From assembly GCA_029779475.1 (NCBI GenBank), contig JAKPAN010000150.1, forward strand, positions 27,950 to 91,949: a stretch of DNA of 64,000 nucleotides, read 5' to 3'. Positions 1-9,271 of the stretch are shown one piece after another. The first letter of the stretch is position 1; every line of letters begins with the position of its first letter. The notes under the pieces were generated by a model. It was given only the letters and a program-made list of their open reading frames with translations, was not told the origin of the DNA and did no database searches. Origin of the DNA: Pseudomonadota bacterium. Lineage in GTDB: Bacteria > Pseudomonadota > Gammaproteobacteria > Xanthomonadales > Rhodanobacteraceae. Position numbers and translations under genes: made by a program.

Positions 1-98
1 GCGTGTTGCGTGTCGCGCGTTCGATCGCCGATCTCGACGCCGCGCGCGACATCAGCGTCACGCATTTGTCGGAAGCGATCCAGTTCCAGCGCTTCTGA
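1..98 (+). CDS. C-terminal fragment of YifB/ComM-like Mg-chelatase-family AAA protein (truncated by window start)
   Basis: Frame 3 reads VLRVARSIADLDAARDISVTHLSEAIQFQRF*, resembling the conserved ComM/YifB C-terminus; not in the ORF track because it lacks a start. Confidence 0.75.
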   Translation, partial: VLRVARSIADLDAARDISVTHLSEAIQFQRF

Positions 99-261
99 AT
101 CGCGCGATCGCGTCGATCGCGGATAGGCCGTCGCCTCGGGCGACGCAGCGCGGTGTCGGCAAGGGGTGCGCTCGCGATGCCCGCTGCCGCGCCGATGCGT
201 CCGCCCCGATGCGCGAGGCGTCAAACCGTCCGGCTATCATCGGGGCGTCACCGGGACGCGC

Positions 262-2031
262 ATGAACACGATCCACCACACCTACTGGCTGCTCGCAGGC
301 GCCGCGTTGCTCGTCCTCGCGGGCATTGCGTCGAGCGTGCTCGCGCGCCGTTTCGGCGCGCCCTTGCTGCTCGTGTTCCTCGGTCTCGGCATGCTCGCCG
401 GCACGGATGGCCCCGGCGGCATCGCCTTCGACGACGTGACGGCGACCTATCGCATCGGTTCGTTCGCGCTCGCGCTGATCCTGTTCGACGGCGGCCTGCG
501 CACCCATCGCGAGAGCTTCCGTGGCGTGTTCGCGCCGACGCTGCTGCTGGCCACGCTCGGCGTGTTCATCACCGCCGCGCTGACCGGTGCGGTCGCGCAC
601 TTCCTGCTCGGGCTGGATCGCGTGCATGCGCTGCTCGTCGGCGCGGTGGTCGCCTCGACCGACGCCGCAGCCGTGTTCTTCCTGCTGCGCGCTGGCGGCC
701 TGCAACTGCGCTCGCGCGTGAACGCGACGCTGGAAATCGAATCGAGCGCGAACGATCCCGTCGCCGTGCTGCTGACCACGCTGCTCGCCGAATTCCTCGC
801 CAAACCGCACGGCGTCGGCGGCGGCGAAATCGCGCTGGAACTGGCCATGCAATTCGGCATCGGCGCCATCGGCGGCGCGATCGGCGGACTCGCCATCGCG
901 ACGGCGATGCGCAAGATGCCGCTCTCGGGCGGACTCGCGGCGCTGTTCTTGATCGCGGCGGCGATCTTCGTGTTCGGCGTCGTCGGGTCGCTCGATGGCA
1001 GCGCGTTCCTCGCCGTCTACGTCGCCGGCGTCGTCGCGGGCAACCGCAATTTGCCCGGCTTCCCGCGCCTGCTGTCGGTGCTCGACGCGATGACGTGGCT
1101 GTGCCAGATCGTCATGTTCCTCGTGCTCGGCCTGCTCGTCACGCCGCATACGCTGCGCGATTCGTTGCTGCCCGCGCTCGGCATCGCGCTGTTCCTCATG
1201 TTCGTCGGGCGACCGGTCGCGGTCGCGCTGTGTCTGGCGCCGTTCCGCTACGGCAAACGCGAGATCGCGTTCGTCGCCTGGGTCGGGCTGCGCGGCGCGG
1301 TCGGCATCTTCCTCGCGTCGATCCCGCTGATGATGCGGCTGCCGCACGCTGCGCTCATCTTCAATGTCGCCTTCATCGTCGTGCTGGTTTCGCTGCTCGT
1401 GCAGGGCTGGACGATCGGCGTCGCCGCGCGCCTGTTCGACGTCGCGCTGCCGCACCGCGACCTCGCTACGCAGCGCGTCGAACTCGACCTGCCCGGCTCG
1501 CTCGAACGCGAAATGGTCGGCTATCCCGTCGCCGCGGACGCCGCCGTGCTGCGCGGCGCGGCGGTGCCGGCGTGGGCGCAGCTGGTGATGATCGTGCGCA
1601 ACGGCCAGATCATGGTCGACACCAACGCGCAATCGCTCGCGGTCGGCGACTACGCCTACCTGCTCGCGCCACCCGGCCGCGTGCATCGGCTCGACTGGCT
1701 GTTCGCGCCGCCCGACGTCGCGAGCGCAGCCGAGCGCGAAATGTTCGGAGAATTCACCTTCGACGCCGACGTGCGCCTCGGCGAGGTCGCCGAGTTCTAC
1801 GGCCTCGTCATCCGTCCGCGCGACGCGCCGCTGACACTGGCCGAACACTTCGCGCGGCGTTTCGAACACACCATCGAAGTCGGCGACCGCGTGCGCCTGG
1901 GCGCGGTCACGCTCGTCGCGCGAGAACTCGACGACGACGGCGTGCGCAAGGTCGGACTCAAGGTCGACAAGCTCGGCACCGTGCTCGCCAAGCCGCGCTG
2001 GCTGCAGCGGCTGCTTCCGCGCGCCCAGTGA
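262..2031 (+). CDS. Potassium/proton antiporter, CPA1 family (NhaP2/CvrA-like), with C-terminal TrkA-C-like region
   Basis: MNTIHHTYWLLAGAALLVLAG... multi-TM exchanger with GGLRT, STDAAAVF and ESSANDPVAV motifs; ATG at 262 inside the 166..2031 ORF. Confidence 0.9.
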   Translation: MNTIHHTYWLLAGAALLVLAGIASSVLARRFGAPLLLVFLGLGMLAGTDGPGGIAFDDVTATYRIGSFALALILFDGGLRTHRESFRGVFAPTLLLATLGVFITAALTGAVAHFLLGLDRVHALLVGAVVASTDAAAVFFLLRAGGLQLRSRVNATLEIESSANDPVAVLLTTLLAEFLAKPHGVGGGEIALELAMQFGIGAIGGAIGGLAIATAMRKMPLSGGLAALFLIAAAIFVFGVVGSLDGSAFLAVYVAGVVAGNRNLPGFPRLLSVLDAMTWLCQIVMFLVLGLLVTPHTLRDSLLPALGIALFLMFVGRPVAVALCLAPFRYGKREIAFVAWVGLRGAVGIFLASIPLMMRLPHAALIFNVAFIVVLVSLLVQGWTIGVAARLFDVALPHRDLATQRVELDLPGSLEREMVGYPVAADAAVLRGAAVPAWAQLVMIVRNGQIMVDTNAQSLAVGDYAYLLAPPGRVHRLDWLFAPPDVASAAEREMFGEFTFDADVRLGEVAEFYGLVIRPRDAPLTLAEHFARRFEHTIEVGDRVRLGAVTLVARELDDDGVRKVGLKVDKLGTVLAKPRWLQRLLPRAQ

Positions 2032-2080
2032 CTTCCGGGCTACGACGAAAGTCGATGTGTGTTTCGTCAATTCGGCATAA

Positions 2081-2096
2081 GGACGTCTAAACGTCC
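2081..2096. repeat. Dyad GGACGTCTAAACGTCC, near-copy of the palindrome at 21657
   Basis: 6-bp arms with CTAA centre, in the cvrA-sagB-like intergenic region. Confidence 0.6.
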
Positions 2097-2431
2097 GGCA
2101 AGGTGTGACACCGCGTGTCGCATGCACGCACGCGATGTCGAGCCGGAAATGTCGCGAAAACTGCGGGAAACGCCGCGCAACCGGCGTCCCAGCGCGGTTT
2201 GGCCGTCCGAGCCCGTACCGGCGGCGACTGGCCCGCTTCTTGCTCCGCTTTCCATGTCAGCCAATGCCGGCCGCCGCGCAACGCGAACGGGCCGGCCTTT
2301 GCCGGCATCGGAACGTCCGGTTAGCGACATACTCCCCAGCGGTCGCGACTCCTCTCTCCCCGTTCCGGTGCCGGTGGCTGCCACTTCCGGGCACGCCGAT
2401 TCCGATCATCCGCTGCGACCGGATCGCACGC

Positions 2432-3655
2432 TCAAACCGTCGCCTCGCCCCAGACCGCACCCAGCGGATCGAACTCGATTTCCTTCTTTTGCGCCGCGCG
2501 GATGCCGAAGCCGCAGACGGCGAGCGGGCCTTCTTCGAGCGGGTCGAGGCCGAACGCTTGTTCGATGTCCACCTCGTTGATCGCCGCGGTGATGAAGGCG
2601 GCGAGGCCGAGTTCGGTCGCCGCCAAATACATCGTCTGCGACAAATGGCCGATGTCGAGAATCAGCGCTCGATAAGCCTTGGCATGATTCCGATACTTCC
2701 AAAAATTGCGCGCGAAACGGCTCGTCGGAATCACGATCACCTGCGCATCGGAAAAGTACTCCTGCTCAGCTACGAATCGCCTGGCCAGAAGCGTCGCCTC
2801 GCTTGCCTCGCACAGTCGCACGGGTTCAAGAGCGTGTTCTATGGGGTGGTAGTGATATAGCCCGACAGCAATACCTTCGACTCGCTGGATAAGCAGATAG
2901 GCTTCCGTGGCATGCAGGCTTCCCGCCGATGGGACGCCCTTTTTCAGAAGTTTTATTCCAGACGCATGTTCATCGACCGCACGGGCGCCGAATGCGCGAA
3001 AAATCACCGACGAAAACGCCTCGAAGGAAAGGCTAGCCGTCGAAGCGAAGTTTCTGCAAGTAACACGAGCCTCCAACAGCCGATCCAACGGCGTGGGTAG
3101 CGATGCGCGATGAAGATACCGGCGCTGGACGGGCGAGCATCGTTCCACGACCGGTGGCGGCGGCGAATCCAGATTTTCGATCAGACCACCGCCGGCAAAT
3201 TCCGAGAATTGTTGCCGGGCCTTTTCCGTGTCCACGCCCTGCCATCGAGAACTGTAGTGAACTGCGGCGGCGGCCGGATACCAGTGCGTTCTCTCGACAG
3301 CCCGATCTCTCTCGTCAATCAAGGTGCCTTCGACGATGAGCAATTCCTTGTCGATGAGTGCGTCCAGAATTTCACGGGAATGGATAGACGATAACTCGCT
3401 CAAATTTCTCCAGTGCTTGGCTGACACCGTACCGAGTATTCGCAACTCCTGATGCGATACGACCTGTTCGCCCCGCGCATGCGGCGCCATGGCGATCCAT
3501 TCTTGAATCGCGGAAAGACCGGTTCCTCCCTGCGATAGATCGAACAAGTCAAATTCAGTACGTTCGCGCGATTCGATCGTGATGAAGCTGCATCTACGGA
3601 TTTTCACCCGATACCTCGCGATTTCGTCGATTGCACGCTCCGCGGCGGCCAGCAC
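2432..3655 (-). CDS. SagB-like nitroreductase-fold putative peptide maturation dehydrogenase
   Basis: C-terminal half has SagB/ThcOx-like features (SAGSLHATEAYLL, VGLYHYHPIEHALEPV, ALILDIGHLSQTMYLAATELGLAAF); adjacent to NHLP-like precursor; GTG start. Confidence 0.85.
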   Translation of the reverse strand: MLAAAERAIDEIARYRVKIRRCSFITIESRERTEFDLFDLSQGGTGLSAIQEWIAMAPHARGEQVVSHQELRILGTVSAKHWRNLSELSSIHSREILDALIDKELLIVEGTLIDERDRAVERTHWYPAAAAVHYSSRWQGVDTEKARQQFSEFAGGGLIENLDSPPPPVVERCSPVQRRYLHRASLPTPLDRLLEARVTCRNFASTASLSFEAFSSVIFRAFGARAVDEHASGIKLLKKGVPSAGSLHATEAYLLIQRVEGIAVGLYHYHPIEHALEPVRLCEASEATLLARRFVAEQEYFSDAQVIVIPTSRFARNFWKYRNHAKAYRALILDIGHLSQTMYLAATELGLAAFITAAINEVDIEQAFGLDPLEEGPLAVCGFGIRAAQKKEIEFDPLGAVWGEATV

Positions 3656-3768
3656 TTCCGCCCGGTTGGGCCGTTCAAGCGATCCATCGCATCGTCGCGA
3701 GTTGGGCTACGATCCGTTTCGCGACCATCAGGTTCGCCGACAAGCCGCAGATCTTCAGGGGGATCGAC

Positions 3769-4044
3769 ATGGCACACGCCACTCTTACGAAAGCGCAGGG
3801 AATCGCCCTGCTCAAGGAACTGACCTCCAACGACGCGTTCCGTCAGCGCTTCACCGAGAAGCCGGCTGCGGCGCTTCTGGAGTTGGGGGTTCCGGCCGAG
3901 ACGATCGTCAATCTCGATCCGGCATGTCTCGCTCCCGTCACCGATCTCGCCGACGCAAAGGCGCTTAGAGACGCGGCAAGCACGCTGGCGAAAGAAGGCG
4001 CACACGCCTGCCTCACGATGTGGGTTCCCACCTTGAAACTCTGA
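3769..4044 (+). CDS. NHLP/Nif11-like putative modified (RiPP) peptide precursor, 91 aa
   Basis: MAHATLTKAQGIALLKELTSNDAFRQRFTEKPAAALLELGVPAETIVNL...EGAHACLTMWVPTLKL; leader motif L..D..FR..F...PAAAL.ELGV; GGGGG RBS upstream. Confidence 0.8.
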   Translation: MAHATLTKAQGIALLKELTSNDAFRQRFTEKPAAALLELGVPAETIVNLDPACLAPVTDLADAKALRDAASTLAKEGAHACLTMWVPTLKL

Positions 4045-4052
4045 AGACCGCT

Positions 4053-6656
4053 TCAATCGTGCTTTGCAGTTGAAGCAACGAACGGAAGCTTCTGCCCATT
4101 AGGCCAAACATTGACGAACTCTCGTAGCAAACGCTGTGAGAGTTCCCCTTGGCCGGACGCGGTCGCCAGTTCCGACTGGCGAAGCAACGCCAAATCGGAT
4201 TGTGCGACGTTGAAGGGCATCATGACCCACTCCATGCCGAACTCGGAATAGGCTCTGCCGCGCCGTCGCGCAAGCCATTTCGCCTCGTCCATAGCCTTTG
4301 ATGCTTCCCCGTTCGCGGCGTAAGCGTCCATCAGCGCAACATGGGCGACGTAAAGTTCGGTGCCGTCGATCTGTTTTGACAACGCGGCAATCGCAATGGA
4401 AGGCTGATGCTCTGCGCGAGACAACTCCGCCTTCGCGATGTTCGTCATGCCCGCAACAACGGGGTATCCGGGATCATTGGCGCGCGAACTCGCGACACTC
4501 AAAGCGGCGTGCGCCAGCTCCACGTCATCTATCCGAGCCGCAAGGTAAGCCAGCGCTGCCGCAAAGAATTTCTGTTGGGCGCCATCCCCGTCGCCGGCGT
4601 TTGCAGGAAGAGCCCTGATGCCATTCAGCAACGTCCGACCCGTATCAGAAAGCTTTGCGCTTCTTCCAGCCAATGACGCCAAGCTGAAATCCGGCAGATC
4701 CAACAAGACTTTGGCTTCCGGGGTGTTTCCAGTTAGAGAACTAGCGCGTCGCAGCACATCTCGCGCTTCGATCCAATCACCTCGATCCATGGCGATCGAT
4801 GCTCGGAATCTTGTCGGTACTGTGTCAGTCGAGGTCCGGCTCTCCTGACTGAGCAGCGATCCAACGCGGCTGAACTGCCGTTGCGCAGCGTGGGCCGCAG
4901 CGTAAAACATGACCGGGGTGCCCGGTACGGCATTCACCTCTTTGAATTGCTGAAGGGCATCTTCATAGCGTTCGTTGCCCAGGTAGAGCGTTCCCAACAA
5001 ATAGCGACTGGCCGTGCCGTTTGCATTGTGAGGGGAGATCGCCGCCTCCGCATTTTCGATGGCTTCGTCATATCGATTTGCCTGTTGCCAGACAAAGTAC
5101 GCGTACGCTGACTTTGCCGAGAGAAAATCCGGATACAACTTCGTCAGCATCTTCCACTTGTTCAAGGCGGCCAGCGGTTGGTCGTAGTTGGCGCGCATCG
5201 CTTCCACGAAGAGCGCTTCCTTGGGCGCCAGGTTTTGCCGGAACATCATTGCGGCATCAAGCTCCTGGATTGCTTCGGCCGTTCGCCCAGCGCTCGTCGC
5301 GATTCGAGCGAGTCCAAGCCTTGCCAACGCAAATTCCGGGTCGAGGTTGAGCGCCTGCCGGAACATCTGCGCGGCTTCTTCCATGTCGTTCCGGTTGTAT
5401 GCCCTCAGACCCATCGAATACGCGCGCAGAGCGTCCAGGTTTTTCGTCGCCACCTTCTCCAAAGGCCGCGATTCCGTCGAAGTCGTCGCCAACGCCTCGC
5501 CAAGCCGCACGCGCAATTGCTGGTTGACCTTGTCGAGCGAGGGCAGCACGGAATCCTCGCCGATGCCGTCGGCGGATTCGGAATACACCGTCGCCTGCGA
5601 CTTGGGATCGATCACTTCCGCGGTGACGCGCACGCGGCCGCCGATTTCCGCAACGGTGGGCAGGATCAGCGCACGCGCGCTGTCGCGCAGGGCGATCTCG
5701 GCGCCGACGCCGCGGTCGATCGGCGTCTTGTCCGGGTCGCGCTGCATGAGCTTGAGCGTCTCGCGCGCCTTGAGGTCGGACATGACGTTGACGTAGCGCG
5801 ACTGCTCCAGGCCGATGCGGAACGCGGTCTGCAGCGATTCGTCGAACTTCGATTCGCCGGTGAGGTTTTTCAGATCGCCGACGACGACCCAGTCGCGGTT
5901 GGCGAAGGCGATGGCCGGCGCGGGTTTGAGCAGGTAGATGGCCGGCACGGCGATGGCGACGGCGAGCAGCCCAAGTTCCGCGGCGAGCATGGCGGGGCGG
6001 CGCCAGAACGGCACTTCGCGGTGGGCTTTGCTCGACCACGGCGGCGGCTTGAGCGGAGCAATGCCTTCCTCGCCGACTTCGAACACGGGTACCGGATCGG
6101 GCACGCCCTTGAAGCGGTAGCGGCCATGCGCAAGCCAGCGCACGTTGCCGAGCTGGGCGCCGAGTTCGCCTTGCGCGCGGTGCGCGATGTCGTAAGCGGT
6201 GCCGGAAAGCAGGATCTGGCCGGGCAGGGCGAGTTGGGCGAGGCGCGCGGTGACGGGTTTGACGAGGCCTTCCACTTCGGTCGGCTTGGCGCCGCGTTCG
6301 ACGTCGTCGCGGTCGTTCTCCCAGACCACGACGTCGCCGAAGTGGATGCCGACGCGCGCGGCGAGCGGCAGTTTGCGTTCCGCGGCGAGTTCGGCGAGTT
6401 GGCGCTGGTAGGCGAGCGCGAAGGCAACGGCTTGCACGGGCCGTTCGAAGACGAGCAGGAAGCCGTCGGTCTTGTCGATCTCGCGGCCGGCGTGGTGCGG
6501 GAGCAGGTCGCGCACGAGGCGGTCGTGGCGGCGGAACAGATCCGCGGCGTCGCGGTCGCCGAGCCGTTCGGTCAGCGCGGTGGAGTCTGCGAGGTCGCAG
6601 AGCACGAGTGTGCGCAGCAACGGCGTCGTCGACGCCGCGTTCGCGAATGCCGTCAT
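4053..6656 (-). CDS. Putative peptide-modification-system cyclase: class III nucleotidyl cyclase-like domain + TM + TPR
   Basis: N-term LVLCDLADSTALTERLGD...RVGIHFGDVVV...ARLAQLALPGQILLS; TM MLAAELGLLAVAIAVPAIYLL; C-terminal TPR array; adjacent to SagB-like dehydrogenase and precursor. Confidence 0.85.
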   Translation of the reverse strand: MTAFANAASTTPLLRTLVLCDLADSTALTERLGDRDAADLFRRHDRLVRDLLPHHAGREIDKTDGFLLVFERPVQAVAFALAYQRQLAELAAERKLPLAARVGIHFGDVVVWENDRDDVERGAKPTEVEGLVKPVTARLAQLALPGQILLSGTAYDIAHRAQGELGAQLGNVRWLAHGRYRFKGVPDPVPVFEVGEEGIAPLKPPPWSSKAHREVPFWRRPAMLAAELGLLAVAIAVPAIYLLKPAPAIAFANRDWVVVGDLKNLTGESKFDESLQTAFRIGLEQSRYVNVMSDLKARETLKLMQRDPDKTPIDRGVGAEIALRDSARALILPTVAEIGGRVRVTAEVIDPKSQATVYSESADGIGEDSVLPSLDKVNQQLRVRLGEALATTSTESRPLEKVATKNLDALRAYSMGLRAYNRNDMEEAAQMFRQALNLDPEFALARLGLARIATSAGRTAEAIQELDAAMMFRQNLAPKEALFVEAMRANYDQPLAALNKWKMLTKLYPDFLSAKSAYAYFVWQQANRYDEAIENAEAAISPHNANGTASRYLLGTLYLGNERYEDALQQFKEVNAVPGTPVMFYAAAHAAQRQFSRVGSLLSQESRTSTDTVPTRFRASIAMDRGDWIEARDVLRRASSLTGNTPEAKVLLDLPDFSLASLAGRSAKLSDTGRTLLNGIRALPANAGDGDGAQQKFFAAALAYLAARIDDVELAHAALSVASSRANDPGYPVVAGMTNIAKAELSRAEHQPSIAIAALSKQIDGTELYVAHVALMDAYAANGEASKAMDEAKWLARRRGRAYSEFGMEWVMMPFNVAQSDLALLRQSELATASGQGELSQRLLREFVNVWPNGQKLPFVASTAKHD

Positions 6657-6758
6657 GGCGATTGCCCTCCCCCGGTGCGGACCGCCGTCGATTGTGCTAC
6701 GGGCTTGGCGCGCTTTCTAGCGACCCGGGCAGGGCCAGAAATGTAAGGACGGATGGTG

Positions 6759-7766
6759 TCAGACGTGGTGGTCGGCGATGCAGCAGCTGTCGCCACCGCG
6801 GCCCTTGGCTTGATAGAGCGCGGCGTCGACGTCGCTGTACCAGGCCGCCCAGCCCGCATCGGCAGCGCATAGGCGGCCGCCGACGCTGACCGTGACTGTG
6901 AGTTCGCCATTGCCGGTCGGGAAGCGCAGCGCGCGGATCGCGTGCACGACCTGGGTCGCGCGGGCGATGAGTTCGTCCTCGCCGGTGACCTGCATGAGCA
7001 ACGCGAATTCGTCGCCGCCGAGGCGGCAGGGCATGTCGGCGATCGAGGCGGCGTTCTGCACTTCCTCGGCGATGGCGCGCAGCACCTGGTCGCCGACGAG
7101 ATGGCCGTGACGGTCGTTGATGAGCTTGAAGCGATCAAGGTCGACGAGCAGCAACGCGAGCACGGTGCCGGGCAGGCGTTGCTCCTCGAGGTGGTCGAGG
7201 AAGCGGTACAGGCCGCGTCGGTTGCACAAGCCGGAAAGTTCGTCGGTGCTGACCAGTTGTTGCGCGACGGACAGCTGCGAGCGCGCGTGCTGCAGCGAGT
7301 CGAGCGTGACCATGAGGTCTTCGTTGCGGCGCTTGAGGCGCTGGATCAACTGCTGCTCGCTGGCGACGAGATAGGAAAACGAGCGGCGCATGAACTGCGC
7401 GAGGATCGCCGGATCGCTTTCCACGAGCGCGTCGAAGGCGTCCTGGTCGACGATGCGCAACGCGACCGAGCCGATCGCGACCGCGTTGGCGACGCGCGTG
7501 TGGCTGCCGATGAACAGCACGAGTTCTCCGAAGTATTCGCGCGGGCCGATGATCTTGTCGGGCAGCCCATCGCCGAATTCGAGGCGGACTTCGCCTTCCT
7601 CGATGACGAACATGGCGCGGCCGAGCTCGCCGCGGCGAAAGATGATGTCGCCCGGCCGCACGTCGCGGCCGACGCCGTTGCGGGCGAACAGCGCGGCTTC
7701 GGCTTCGGAGAGATGACGCGGCAGTCGCCGCGCTTGTGGCGGCGCGGCGGATTCGGTGGCAGACAC
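6759..7766 (-). CDS. cNMP-binding domain (CAP_ED) + GGDEF diguanylate cyclase
   Basis: Cyclic nucleotide-binding fold (GDIIFRRGELGRAMFVIEEGEVRL) followed by CRLGGDEFALLM. Confidence 0.9.
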   Translation of the reverse strand: MSATESAAPPQARRLPRHLSEAEAALFARNGVGRDVRPGDIIFRRGELGRAMFVIEEGEVRLEFGDGLPDKIIGPREYFGELVLFIGSHTRVANAVAIGSVALRIVDQDAFDALVESDPAILAQFMRRSFSYLVASEQQLIQRLKRRNEDLMVTLDSLQHARSQLSVAQQLVSTDELSGLCNRRGLYRFLDHLEEQRLPGTVLALLLVDLDRFKLINDRHGHLVGDQVLRAIAEEVQNAASIADMPCRLGGDEFALLMQVTGEDELIARATQVVHAIRALRFPTGNGELTVTVSVGGRLCAADAGWAAWYSDVDAALYQAKGRGGDSCCIADHHV

Positions 7767-7899
7767 GCTGTTTCCTTCCCCTTTTGCACCTGCCGCCCGA
7801 TCCTAACCGATTCGCTGGTCGAGGACAGGCATCGCGTCCTCGGCTGTTCCGAACGCCGGCTCCGGCACAGCGCCCGGAGCCGGACTGCATCCAGGCAAC

Positions 7900-9207
<1,308 letters not shown>

Positions 9208-9271
9208 GGCAATCCTCGTGGACGTAGGTGTGGAGTGCAGCGATCGGCGACGGTGTTGCGGGAACAAACGA

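Noticed and set aside
58-2127. 689-aa minus-strand ORF opposite the K+/H+ antiporter
   Set aside because: Arg/Glu/His-rich low-complexity shadow caused by high-GC3 codon bias
2432-4044. Classical thiazole/oxazole (TOMM/streptolysin) cluster
   Set aside because: SagB-like gene present but no YcaO/SagD or SagC homolog found in the window
5178-6746. 522-aa plus-strand ORF inside the cyclase-like gene
   Set aside because: Antisense shadow; useful only as an indicator of the GC3 shift
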